Below, one piece after another: positions 22,795 to 32,460 of a stretch of DNA of 33,443 nucleotides. Position numbers and translations under genes: made by a program. Location: the NCBI GenBank assembly GCA_016098155.1, contig JAAAJB010000391.1, positions 1 through 33,443 of the forward strand, read 5' to 3'. The stretch is from Actinomortierella ambigua. Its lineage: Eukaryota; Mortierellomycota; Mortierellomycetes; Mortierellales; Mortierellaceae. The notes below the pieces were generated by a model. It saw only the letters and a list, made by a program, of their open reading frames with translations. It had not been told where the DNA came from and made no database searches. Position 1 is the stretch's first letter; each line of letters begins with the position of its first letter.

Positions 22795-25119
22795 ATGGTC
22801 CGCTCAAAGGCCAAGGGCTCGTCTGCTCCCGCTGAACACGACCAGGATCGGGCCGCCGCGCCGACGGAGGCATCGCGTACCTCAACACCCGCCACGACAG
22901 CGTCAACTCTAACACCCGCTCCCTCCACCACCACCACGACAGACACGCAGGCAACCGTGAATAAGTTTCTAAGCAGGATGTTGGCCAAACCTACCAAAGC
23001 CCACCCGGATACCAAAACTGTACATGCATCTATGAACCCTACAACCATCACCCCAAGTAGCAGTGGCGAAGATCCACAATCTTTGAGGGCTTCGCCGTCT
23101 CCACCCGTCCCAGCTGCTGCTCCCCTTGCCACCTCTCCAGCTGATCCATCGGCCCCTACAACAGCCACATCAGCAACGGCTTCAGGTCGCTCCCGAGACG
23201 CCGGGCCATCAAAGGCTGCTACTACACCGCCACCGACCAGCGCCAGCCCGGAAACGACAAAGGACAGCAAGGACAGCCGGGATAAGAAGCACACGACCAA
23301 ACCAAAGGAAACAAAAAGCTCGGCAATGGAGGCGCTCCGTGGTGCAAGGAGAAAACCGATACCCGAAGCGCCGACCAAGGAGCACGAAGGGTCGCACGGT
23401 GGATCGGATGGCGGATTTGGTCGAGATGGTTCACCTGGCACGCTATCAAACTCTTCGTCCAGGGCTTCAGGTGGGACATCCTCGCCCTCTGGGTCAAGAT
23501 CCAAGCAGCTCCCCAAAGAACACTCCATCATTCATATATCATCGCAGCCATCCTTCCCTCTCGGAGAGGAGGAGCATTCGCCTGTCGTGTACACGATTGA
23601 GAGCACCCAGCATGATGATGATGAGGATGATAAGGACGACTCCTCGATTGCCATCCTCCCACACCCTGCGCCAGCACCACCCGCCAGGCATGATACGGAA
23701 CTGAACGACAGCCTTGCCAGCCATATACCCTCTGTCAACCGTAGCATCATCTCAAGATGGATTGGCGGCGTGGCTGGCGAGGATACCACCTCTCTGGAGA
23801 TGGCGGAACAACACGAGTCTGAGAAGGACGATGGCCTTGTCCAAGACACCCAACAACCAGCAGCTGGTATGGCCGGCAGGAAGACATCTGCAACACCGCC
23901 TCGCAGAGCAAGAGTCCCTCTCCAGTCTAGGCAGTCTATTGTCCTGTCATCATCCCCTATTCTGGTCCGAGATGACAGTGGCCTCCCTCTCCCCATCGCT
24001 ACGCCTACTCCAAAAGCCACCACCCATCATACCACCGGCGGCGAAGGATCCAGCAGAGCTGCAAAATCGTCGATACTGCGGCCAGGCACAAAGGTCTTAG
24101 TCCCAGACTCCCTTCCAGCCATGCCAACCTGGATGCAATCGCTCCCAGAGGATGACGACGAGGACTACAACGAGAGGGAGGAGGAGAACCAAATCGACCA
24201 TGCTGATCACGACATGGTCGGCGAGAGCGATAGTCAATACCATCAGCCTTGGCAGTCGCGGCCGAGTGATTTTGAACGACCCACGCCCTCGACACTTGGT
24301 AGCGGATCATTTTTGGAAGGTCTTCCAGAACGAGTTTCAGTATCACCCACAAGTAGCCCGGTCCTGCCTTCGCTCCCAACAACTCAGCCAATGGCTGAAC
24401 ATGAGGGCGACAGAGTCGACGAACATGGCAAGGTCAGCTCCAAGTCGCGGCCCCTTACGCATGGACTCCCAGCTGGCCTTACCTCTTCATTCCTCGAGGA
24501 GCTCGGTGTACGCCCCGACAATTTGGCTCTGCGACAAGGCACCTTGGACCACGAGGAGCAATATCGAGGAGGCCTGGATGAAGTAGAAGAGGGGGAAGAA
24601 GCAAACGAGGAGACAAGGGGGGAAAGTTATCATCGAAGGAAACGAACCAAGCGAGGTGGCCGTACAGAAGAACTGATGTACGAGATGGAGCACCCTCGAC
24701 ACGAGCTGCCGTTGGAGATGACGGGTATGGGAGACCATGCGAACCACAACTTTGATGACCACAGTGTCAGTATCCATATGGCTCAGCGCGACATGTTCCC
24801 GTCCACGTTGGGCTCCCTCCCATCGTCGTCGCCTTCATATCCCCAGTCTTTGCAGGAACTGCCGTCATATCATTCACAGCAGCGTCAAGGAGAGTCTGGA
24901 ACTGGTCCTGGTGGCGGTAGTACAAGTGCCCCCTCCAAACGACGCATCTCAGGAGGACACTTGGGTTCTGCGTCGTCTTCAAAGAGTAGCGGGACATCCT
25001 CGATGGTCTCACTCCCGTCGCCACCGTCCCTCAGTTTTGGCGAGAATGTCCCGGCGTCGTATGTCGACGAACTTGCTGCAATTGCTGAGCAGATATCAGA
25101 CCATGAGAGCCATGAATAA
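22795..25119 (+). CDS. Large intrinsically disordered protein, function unknown
   Basis: A single uninterrupted exon of 775 codons including the stop (774 residues). The start is the ATG at 22795 (MVRSKAKGSSAP). The frame is open further upstream to 22513 but that part is microsatellite-derived. Composition is dominated by Ser, Thr, Pro, Ala, Asp and Glu, without a recognisable folded domain. Visible features are an acidic stretch DDDEDDKDD at about 274-282, a second acidic stretch EDDDEDYNEREEE at about 450-462, two related short motifs (SFLEGLPERV near 506 and SFLEELGVRP near 566), and a basic cluster HRRKRTKR at 613-620 that could be a nuclear localisation signal. The C-terminus is a short helix YVDELAAIAEQISDHE, possibly a docking element. 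I do not recognise it; a nuclear regulatory or scaffold role is only a guess. Confidence 0.8.
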   Translation: MVRSKAKGSSAPAEHDQDRAAAPTEASRTSTPATTASTLTPAPSTTTTTDTQATVNKFLSRMLAKPTKAHPDTKTVHASMNPTTITPSSSGEDPQSLRASPSPPVPAAAPLATSPADPSAPTTATSATASGRSRDAGPSKAATTPPPTSASPETTKDSKDSRDKKHTTKPKETKSSAMEALRGARRKPIPEAPTKEHEGSHGGSDGGFGRDGSPGTLSNSSSRASGGTSSPSGSRSKQLPKEHSIIHISSQPSFPLGEEEHSPVVYTIESTQHDDDEDDKDDSSIAILPHPAPAPPARHDTELNDSLASHIPSVNRSIISRWIGGVAGEDTTSLEMAEQHESEKDDGLVQDTQQPAAGMAGRKTSATPPRRARVPLQSRQSIVLSSSPILVRDDSGLPLPIATPTPKATTHHTTGGEGSSRAAKSSILRPGTKVLVPDSLPAMPTWMQSLPEDDDEDYNEREEENQIDHADHDMVGESDSQYHQPWQSRPSDFERPTPSTLGSGSFLEGLPERVSVSPTSSPVLPSLPTTQPMAEHEGDRVDEHGKVSSKSRPLTHGLPAGLTSSFLEELGVRPDNLALRQGTLDHEEQYRGGLDEVEEGEEANEETRGESYHRRKRTKRGGRTEELMYEMEHPRHELPLEMTGMGDHANHNFDDHSVSIHMAQRDMFPSTLGSLPSSSPSYPQSLQELPSYHSQQRQGESGTGPGGGSTSAPSKRRISGGHLGSASSSKSSGTSSMVSLPSPPSLSFGENVPASYVDELAAIAEQISDHESHE

Positions 25120-25601
25120 ACGATGCAAGTGAAAGAAGAAGAAGAAGAAGAAGAAGAAGAAGAAAGGCCCACACCCAAAAAAAAAATGCCTCTTTACCGA
25201 AGCGCCCCTCTCACGGATATCTGTGAGTACTTGCTTTTTTCGGTTTATCTGCCAAAGTATTGAATTGGGCGTCCGAGGATTGCAGATCGTCGATCAGCGT
25301 CTCGTCAATCATTGAACCAAAGGGGCGGCTCAAGGGGCTCAAGCATGAAAGATCTGTGCCCCTTGCAAGTCGCTAGCTCTGTGCAAGGGTGTGCCTCTGT
25401 CTCCTTGCTTGACGTCCATGGTGCCACAGCGTGGGGGAACTGTGCTCTTGGATCATGGCTGTTTGCACAATACAACGAAGCTAAGAAACACGGAGGGTCC
25501 AACCAGGAATACACTTGTATAAAACAAGTCCAAGGTTCCTCTTCACTGACCTACATTCGCCAACACACCATCCCTTTTTTCTTTATTTCATTTTTCCCTC
25601 A
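25120..25601. other. Intergenic spacer with (GAA)n microsatellite
   Basis: Starts with (GAA)n at 25134-25164 in the 3' UTR of the disordered-protein gene, then an A run. No coding exon is supported. The last 90 bases form the promoter and 5' UTR of the small secreted protein. Confidence 0.6.
25518..25525 (+). promoter_or_regulatory. TATA box of the small secreted protein
   Basis: Reads TATAAAAC, 77-84 bases before the ATG at 25602, followed by a pyrimidine-rich leader. This is the most canonical core promoter visible in the window. Confidence 0.65.
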
Positions 25602-25859
25602 ATGCAGTGTGTCTACCTCATTCTCCTCGCGGTGATTCTTCAGGTTGCACTAGCAATGCCGCCTATTGTGCCTTATACTCCACCAGTGGTTCCCACTGTG
25701 AACCAGGTAAATAGCAGAGTCAAAACAGAGGCCTATCTATGGCGGGATCAACGAAGCGTGCCATTAACATCTGTACCCCTCCTTCTTCCTCTCACCAATA
25801 TGAAGATTCCAGCACTTGAAGGGTCAAATCCTCCGTTGCCGCCAGCTAATGCGCAATAG
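25602..25859 (+). CDS. Small secreted Pro-rich protein, 85 aa
   Basis: A single exon of 86 codons including the stop. The first 18 residues (MQCVYLILLAVILQVALA) form a classic signal peptide with an AlaLeuAla-type cleavage site. The mature part begins MPPIVPYTPPVVPTV and is rich in Pro, Leu and Val, ending LPPANAQ. It has no cysteine after the signal peptide, so it is not a disulfide-stabilised effector-like peptide. The ATG follows a TATA box and a pyrimidine-rich leader, in context CTCAATG. A GTAAATA donor-like site (25708) and a CAG acceptor-like site (25809-25811) could remove part of it, but the unspliced reading keeps the Pro-rich composition to its end, so I prefer no intron. I do not recognise the family. 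Confidence 0.6.
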   Translation: MQCVYLILLAVILQVALAMPPIVPYTPPVVPTVNQVNSRVKTEAYLWRDQRSVPLTSVPLLLPLTNMKIPALEGSNPPLPPANAQ

Positions 25860-26647
25860 AGCGTCCAACGAGTGGATCATGCTGTCCTGAACTACCAAGC
25901 ACCTGTTGGTTGCTGAGATCTATCGTAGAGGTCGCTGAATGGCGCTTCCCTCCACGACCAACGACCTTAATGGATGAGATAGCCACAATATAATCAGTGA
26001 TCATTCTCCCTTCTCCTCACATGGTTCACGGCCATCCATTTTGCAAGCATCCATGGGATAGCACCTTTGCTGTGAGTTCTCACACCATTATTCTTCCTTC
26101 TCTGAGCTGTCGGTGGCCAACCATCCTTTCAATTTCAACATCAGGGCACCTCTGATTCCAGCACTTGGACCCTCCAGTGTAGTTTTCTCGGCCATACGAC
26201 AACACCACCAACCTCAAACTATCAGACAGGCACTCATTAGATCCATGAGCTTCTGAGGAGTACCGCAGTACCGATACCTAAATAAAACACACCAAGCAGA
26301 CCAAGCAGACCAAGCAGACCAAGCAGACAGGCTCGCAATATTGCTGGAAATATTCTCGTCCTATCTAGCCATATGCACGGCTCCTACTTGGAGACATGCC
26401 CCAAAGGTGTATTTTGTGCTGGCTCGATGCCTTCTTTGGAGGAGGAGATATAGGGATCCAGGCACAATATGGCCTGAAACCCAGCGGTCATTTTCCGTGT
26501 CAAAAACATTTGCGGTTGGGCCCTCCCTGCCCATCTCCATCTCAATTGCTCGACAAGCCACCGAACCGAACCCATCGAACTTTTTTTCTTTTCTGGTCGC
26601 TCAGGCGTGGGCACTCTCCCACCCCTCCTCTCTTCCTGTTTTTCACC
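25860..26647. other. Intergenic spacer, no gene seen
   Basis: Both strands were read without finding an exon I would defend. It contains a 9-bp tandem repeat (26290-26328) and the presumed promoter of the uridine-kinase-like gene; the 60 bases before that ATG are pyrimidine-rich. Confidence 0.5.
26290..26328. repeat. 9-bp tandem repeat (ACCAAGCAG unit, four copies)
   Basis: Four perfect adjacent copies of the 9-base unit followed by ACAGG. It lies about 320 bases before the uridine-kinase-like start codon. Function unknown. Confidence 0.9.
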
Positions 26648-28453
26648 ATGAGCATTCAGCTGCCTGCATCATTCACATTTACCCTCCCCCAATCAAAGGT
26701 CTTCTTTATCGGTCTGGCAGGTACATTCCACTTCTCACGAGGGTGTGGTGCTCATACATGCAGGTGTGAGGGAGGAAACTTTATTCGGATAATAGTCGAC
26801 CTGCTTGTTCACACAAACGCGTCTTTTCTCTTTATCTCTACTTTTTCTTAAAATCACCAATAGGTGGAGCAGACTGTGGCAAAGTACGTTTTGTTCTTGG
26901 ACGGCATGTTTGGACTCGTGGATTGGGCTCCTGGTGAATATTGGCCATCAAAGAAATGGGCAGACTAACAGTGTGCCCATCCGTCCTTGCATCCCGGTTT
27001 CTTTTTCTCTGTTCCACGACCATAGGAAGAAGTCTGTCGCGAGCTCATCTCTCGTCTGCAAAAGATTCGTGTTGTGGATAGCTCAAAGTGTCTGCTGCTG
27101 CATCTGCACAACTTTTACAAAGAACTCTCGGAGGAGGATCGTGTCAAGGTTGCTGCTGGATTGTACAACTTTGATCACCCAGGTACTGATGGATGATATG
27201 GCTACCTGATGCATCACACTCTGAAGAAGAAATCGTAGTCAAAAGGCCAACTCTTCTTACTCTCTCTCTCTCTCTTTCTCTCTTTCTTCACCCCTTCGAC
27301 CGTGTCCTAGATGCCCTTGACTGGCCATTGGTGGCAGAGACATTACACAGCATCAGTGGCGGTAAGATCACCCGCCTTCCAAAGTTTGATTTTCCCACGA
27401 AACAGAGGTAAGGTTGAGTTTATGATTCTAGTCCCATGTCTTGGCCCATTTCTCTGCTGCCCCCCCCCCCAACTAACACCTTTCTCGCCTCCGCTGCCTT
27501 TTTGACACTAGAAAATGGGAGCAAGTGCCTGAAGAGGCACAGAGCCCCACTGTTGTGTTGTTTGAGGGCATCTTTGTCCTTTATGAAGAGAGCATTCGTG
27601 ATATCCTGAACATGAAGGTAGTGGATGCTGGACATGGAATCGTATTCTGTCCTTGTGAGGCGATGTATATTTTGCCCGTCTTCTCTAAAACATTGTCCCC
27701 TTCCTTCTTCATTCGACGCCACCACCACCACCAATTAGCTGTTTGTCGATCTGGATGACGATGAGCGTCTGTCTAACCGAGGTCTGCTATGCTGTCTGCT
27801 ATGACCTTGAACTCTGGAATGTTCTACCACTCTTGACGATTGGCTATCTGTGGCGTCTGGCTAACCCTTCCTATCTCTTCACTCAAAAATAGTTTCTCGC
27901 AAGGTGAAAGAGGATAACCCAGACTCGGTGGATCACATTCTCACGGAGTATGTGCGCTTTGTCAAACCCAGCTTTGACAAGTTTGTCAATCCGGTATGTG
28001 TGTTCTTTACTTTGCGAGCTATTGCCATTTTTTTTTTGAAATGTAGGCCATTGATATTAAGACGCGAATCCCTTCCCCATGCTCACTTTAAACCACTTTT
28101 ATTTCGGACAACCTTCTTTTTAGTCTAAAAAGTGGGCGGACATTATTGTTCCACGCGGTGTCGCCAACATTGCAGCCATTGATTTGATTGCCGAGCATGC
28201 AGCCGACCTGATGAGCCTGAAGCAGCGCCAAGAGTCGCAGTCCCGTTCGTCGCTATCGGCATCGCCCTCGACATCGTCGCTCATGTCGTCGTCCAGAGCC
28301 TCACTGTTAGACTTGGATCGTCAGTCGGCCACCTCCTCCCCTTCGGCGCTGCTCTCGACGCAGCCAGACCTTGCTTGGTCAACATCGCATGAGCGTCGCA
28401 AGTCGGATGTCCTCAATGCTACGGAGAAGATGTACAGCCCTGTGCCAGAGTAG
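26648..28453 (+). CDS. Uridine-kinase-like protein with altered P-loop and catalytic residue
   Basis: Eight exons: 26648-26720, 26864-26883, 27026-27182, 27311-27407, 27512-27617, 27739-27781, 27893-27993 and 28124-28453. They total 927 nt, giving 308 residues with all phases closing. Family blocks are clear: [62 protein letters not shown] split over two exons, and EYVRFVKPSFDKFVNP then KKWADIIVPRG. These match uridine-cytidine kinases, which phosphorylate uridine/cytidine in pyrimidine salvage. The P-loop reads G22-LAGGADCG-K31-E-E, where the family has GGSASGKTT. The catalytic Asp of the DSFY motif is replaced (H59-N-F-Y). Yet no stop or frameshift is present. The exon 6 donor GTCTGC is unusual. 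The last 80 residues are a Ser-rich tail. It is either a pseudoenzyme or an early-decaying paralogue. Confidence 0.82.
27261..27290 (+). repeat. (CT)n microsatellite in intron 3 of the uridine-kinase-like gene
   Basis: A CT run ending about 20 bases before the CTAG acceptor at 27307-27310, so it forms the upstream part of the polypyrimidine tract. Confidence 0.8.
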
Positions 28454-28840
28454 AGATACGGCGTCAGTGGGAGGGGGTGAGGGTTTTTCTTTCTCTTCCC
28501 AGGCTCCCACCTCCGACTACTACTACCACGATCACCACCTTCCTATTACATCTCGGGAGAAGAGGGGGAAGGCTTTGAATGTTAGCTAGAGAATGGCACT
28601 AGCAAAATAGACATATCTTTTTTTTTTTTACGCTGACGCTCAAACCTGGTCTAGAATCAAATACTCTCTCCGACGTTTTTTTTAAGGACAGGTCGTTTGG
28701 CCACATTTTAACACAGTGATTATGAAGATTGATCTTCTGACTACTATAGTAGCCAGAGGCTCAATGCCCCGATGGTGCCCCCACGAGAAACATGTGTGCG
28801 ATCAGACTGTCAAGATCTTACGATTTATTTACTTTAGACG
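28454..28840. other. 3' UTR and spacer after the uridine-kinase-like gene
   Basis: Contains T runs at about 28619-28630 and 28676-28684. No canonical AATAAA was seen close to the stop, and no gene is visible. It marks the change from ordered gene space to the repeat and remnant segment. Confidence 0.45.
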
Positions 28841-29745
28841 AAGTTTAAAAGTTGTTGGTTTAATAGGAAAAAAAAAACATACACGAGCGGCGAGGAGGGG
28901 TCGGGCTGCCGACAATAGGTTTCCAAATTGAAAACGTGATGTGATGAGGTCGAACTGGCCAATGTCTACCACCAGGTAGCAGGCTTCGTATTTCAGAGAC
29001 ATGGCCATTACTTCAACCCGAGGCTCTTCAAAATTAAAACAAATAATGATTAGACTTGGAGTAAACATCGCAGAGTATGGCCTGCTTGAAACAGAGAAAA
29101 GTAAACTTACCAGAAATCTGAAATCCGCAGTCCATCAATGGATAGCTTCATCTGGTCAAGCAACTTTCGTCGATCGTCCTTGTATGCAGCGGCTCCTTTA
29201 TTTCGGGTTTTGGCCTCCATGATAGCGACGGCATGGTTCTTTATTGCCAAGAAGAAGTCCGGGTACATCTTTTCCTCATTCCTGTAGAGGGGGTGGGGAC
29301 CACATTGGAGCTCGTCGCGGATCCTATTCAAGACGGTCGAGAAAAAAAATTAGTAAATTGTTGGATGTAGAGTATACTTCTGTCAGCGGCATCATTTTCA
29401 GTCATAACGGCAGCCATACCAATGCATGACACAGTTATCGAGACCATCCATGGGGTTTGTTGAATCCAAACTACGCGCCCGTACAATGGCCCTGGTTCAA
29501 AGTCGTTGCCGCATCCATGTCGCGACCGATATGATGTCCTACAGAGTTTCTAGCGGCTAGGATATCAGAATCCGTCAACAACCCCAGTGCACGCATTATG
29601 GCTGTGCGACGGTCAGCCAGAGCCTACGACAATTTTCGGTGCCAGTCGTGAGGATACGTCACCCGGAACCGACTCGTCGAATGGGGGCCAAGCGTGCTGA
29701 GGGTGTTGCCGTTTTTGTAGGAACTGGTCGGGGTGCGGCAGCTTC
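28840..29745 (-). pseudogene. Frame-broken remnant with a PD-(D/E)XK-like motif
   Basis: Minus-strand protein-like segments follow one another in order but in different frames. First (about 29735-29620) a stretch with LPHPDQFLQKRQ. Then (about 29620-29500) RALGLLTDSDILAARNSVG. Then, after a one-base frame change, DFEPGPLYGRVVWIQQTPW and VSITVSCIGMAAVMTENDA (about 29505-29385). Then (29322-29107) EEKMYPDFFLAIKNHAVAI, MEAKTRNKGAAAYKDDRRK and LLDQMKLSIDGLRISDF. Finally (about 29030-28880) EPRVEVMAMSLKYEACYLV. The PDFF...(19)...E-A-K spacing resembles a PD-(D/E)XK nuclease core, inferred from pattern only. The GTAAGT donor at about 29113 cannot be joined to the AG acceptor near 29033 without a stop. 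I infer a decayed gene, not a working one; the family is not named with confidence. Confidence 0.5.
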
Positions 29746-30165
29746 CTCGTAACATTTTGTCTTGTCAGGCATCCTTGTCAGGAGGTGGGAGATGATGGCC
29801 ATGGGGCATCATAGTGTGTTGGCCTGGGAGAATTTGTGTGATAGGGGGAAGGAGATGAGATGATGAAAAGGGTTTCGAGCAGCCCAGCTTAAATGTGTAT
29901 AGGAAAAGGCTGAGAACTTTTACAGCTGCTCGCTACCGCGAGTCGACTCGACAGGCTGCCCCTTCCGCCGGCTCAAAAAAGGCTCTTGAGGCCATTCAGA
30001 CTCGAATCCGCAGTGGCAGAAAGCTAACTATATTGCATCAGCTGGATCATCATCGGTCATATGACGGAATAAGGCCTCAGAGTCGCCACCGACGTCAAGG
30101 CTTGGCATGGGCAGACATAGTATGTCACGACGTATATTGGCTGCAACGGGTGGTCCAAGGCACAA
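29746..30165. other. Spacer with a 121-codon open frame of unknown status
   Basis: An open frame on the plus strand from about 29895 to 30260 includes GSKKALEAIQTRIRSGRKLT, which looks protein-like, but it then runs into the repeat copy starting at 30166 and loses plausible composition. It may be a fragment of another decayed gene. Nothing else is seen. Confidence 0.3.
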
Positions 30166-30655
30166 GGTGCCTCGCCCGGCTTTGCTGCGCGATCTTTCTG
30201 GCACCGGAGGCGCGAGATTGGGAGAGCGATATCGCCTTTATGGCAGTTTTGCTGCTATAGCTGTGATCCGGCGTGAGGGCCATGTTATTTTGGTGTGGAC
30301 TATGTTGAGGAGGACTCAATTTTAGCATGGGATGCGAGGAAAGTAAAGCAGTGTTGCTGAAATCATACCACATAAATATTTACATGTATTGTTGACTCGC
30401 ATTGCTCGTTTTTTAGAGAAACGCCTTTTCTTTGTTTATTGTTTTCTCTGACCCTCTTTACTGACCCTACTCCAAATCATGAACTATCTATCCAGCCAAT
30501 CCCCACTTTCTTCAAGTCTCATCTTCCTATCAGATGTCAAGAGCGTAGCCTTGAAGGACCTTGCAGCTAGGTAAACGAGGGCGCTCAACTATTTGAGACA
30601 TCATGAACAACTGGCTACATCTTGTCTTCAACCTGCTGACAACCACTGCACTACC
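30166..30655 (+). repeat. Diverged direct repeat, copy 1
   Basis: Starts TGCCTCGCCCGGC near 30168 and is collinear for about 400 bases with 31798-32209. Shared landmarks are GATATCGCCTTTATGG, TTGCTCGTTT, GCGCCTTTTCTT (ACGCC here), CTGACCCTACT.CAAATCATG, and TGTCAAGAG.GTAG.CTTGAA. A further block (30569-30655, with GCGCTCAACTATTTGAGACATC) matches 32381-32460. Confidence 0.85.
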
Positions 30656-31334
30656 ACCATGAGACCGTGCAACAAATGATGGTCTTGGTAAAGAATGCCT
30701 CTTCGTATTGTGCATGTCGAGATACCGTGCTTGCAATGTACGTACAGAGTGTGCAGTTCAATCACAAGCAGTCTATATGCACCTCTTTAGTCGTCACATA
30801 AGGATGCATGGCAGAATGAATAGGGATGGTAGAAGTTTACTAGACGACACAGCATGTACGATATGGATATGTGAAGAGGCGTCATGCGGACGAAGAGTAA
30901 AGACCGACTTTTTCTTCCTGGCTGTACTTCCTTTATCCGGAGCTTGTAAAGGAGGAACTGCAAACGATTCAGGGGAGGACTTTTTAGCACTGTGTCCCCC
31001 CCCCCTAATTGTATGTGTAGGAGGAAATCTTTATTCGAAATTGTGACCGAAATATTGCAGATCGGAGAGGTTTGCGCCGAAGAACGACATCTTTTGAGGC
31101 CCATGAACAATAAAGAATACGGAGGGGGCTGGAAAGGTAGCTTGGAAAGACAGAGAGAGCATGAAAAAGGTGCATGGAAAAGAGAGTATGGGAAGAAAAT
31201 TCAGAAGGGGCACTAATTCTGACTCTCCCAACAACCTTCACCACAGATGTCGCCATCCCAAGGCCGCCCTTCCTTTCTCCCCTCCCTTCACACTGCCCTC
31301 CATCCGCTCACCTCTGAGCCCGACCTCACGCCCA
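30656..31334. other. Spacer between repeat copies, no gene seen
   Basis: Short open frames on both strands lack recognisable motifs and plausible splice partners. A C run lies at about 31000-31008. I see no repeat partner inside the window for this piece. Confidence 0.4.
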
Positions 31335-31834
31335 CCAAGGTCAAGCCCGCGGCGAAGCCTAAATGCACATATTTTATGTGCGTCAAGGGTTTGCTTGAAA
31401 AGCAGCACGCAGGTGTTTTTTTTTTCTCTTGAAAAGTGAAAGAAACCATTTTCGCCAAATGCACCATGACACCCCAGCGAAGGTCGCCATGGAAGACAGG
31501 CGTTCGATGGACCATCGTACAAAAGATGTGCTTTCGGGATGCACTATACGCGTGCACTACTCATACGGGAAGTAACTCGGTGATCACAATGTTGGTCTTG
31601 AGCGTCTCGCACGGATAGTGTGCGCGTAGAGCGTATCGTGAAAGCACTGCACGCCCACAGAAACACTCGACCCGCTTACCATTGCCATGGGGTCCTCTTG
31701 TGTACTATGGTCCATTACACGTCTTCCGTGGCGAGTTTCACTGGGGTTCCACTGTACATTCAGAGAAGGCGAGATCTTTAACCTTTCAAAAGAACTAGAT
31801 GCCTCGCCCGACTTCGCCGCGCGAGTTTTCTTGG
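31335..31834. repeat. Inverted repeat, about 220-bp arms with 56-bp loop
   Basis: The left arm (31335-31559) and right arm (31616-31834) are diverged reverse complements. Reading the left arm in reverse gives TAGTGCACGCGTATAG against TAGTGTGCGCGTAGAG in the right arm, then GAAAGCAC in both. These are followed by TGTACGATGGTCCAT against TGTACTATGGTCCAT, then GTCTTCCATGGCGA against GTCTTCCGTGGCGA, and CTTCGCCGCGGG against CTTCGCCGCGCG at the outer ends. The left arm has an extra 45 bases or so with a T run. It could be a MITE-like element or a chance head-to-head duplication of the local repeat. Confidence 0.75.
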
Positions 31835-32460
31835 AGGGGGGGGAGGGTGATATCGCCTTTATGGTGGTGTCTCTGTTTTCAATGCATTCTGCCGTGCGCC
31901 TTGTTGGTTTGGTTTGAACCGTGTTGAGGGGGGCTCGAGCCAATGAAGAAATGAATGATGTAGTGTAGAAGGCGAGAAAAAGTAAAACAGTGTTGCTGAA
32001 ATCAAACTACATACACACATGTACCGTTGATCTCATTGCTCGTTTCAGAGAAGCGCCTTTTCTTGGTTTATTGATTCCTTTGGCTCTCTTTGCTGACCCT
32101 ACTTCAAATCATGCTCTATCTACTACTTGTCACTCTCCTCTTCCTTCCAGTCTCACCTTCCTTTCGAATGTCAAGAGTGTAGTCTTGAAAGTCCTTGCAG
32201 CTTCTGGGTATCCATGCAAGTACAACCCCGATGGCAATGTAGACGACTGCTTTGAAACGTCAATTCTGCCTTCTCCTACTCATGTGCACCGAAGGTCTGC
32301 GCATGAATACAGGGTCTTAGGATATGGCACCAAAAAAATGAGAAAGGGAAAAGATGAGAGTGAAGAAGAGAGAACACATTAGGTGAAAGAGGCGCTCAAC
32401 TATTCGAGACATCCTGAAAAACTGACAACACCTTGCCTTCAACTGCTGGCGAGCACTGGA
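31798..32460 (+). repeat. Diverged direct repeat, copy 2 (with a 170-bp extra segment)
   Basis: Collinear with copy 1 from 31798 to 32209 and again from 32381 to 32460. Between them (about 32210-32380) lies a segment absent from copy 1, between matching GCAGCT and AGGT flanks. Its first 37 bases are also the outer end of the right arm of the inverted repeat. Confidence 0.85.
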
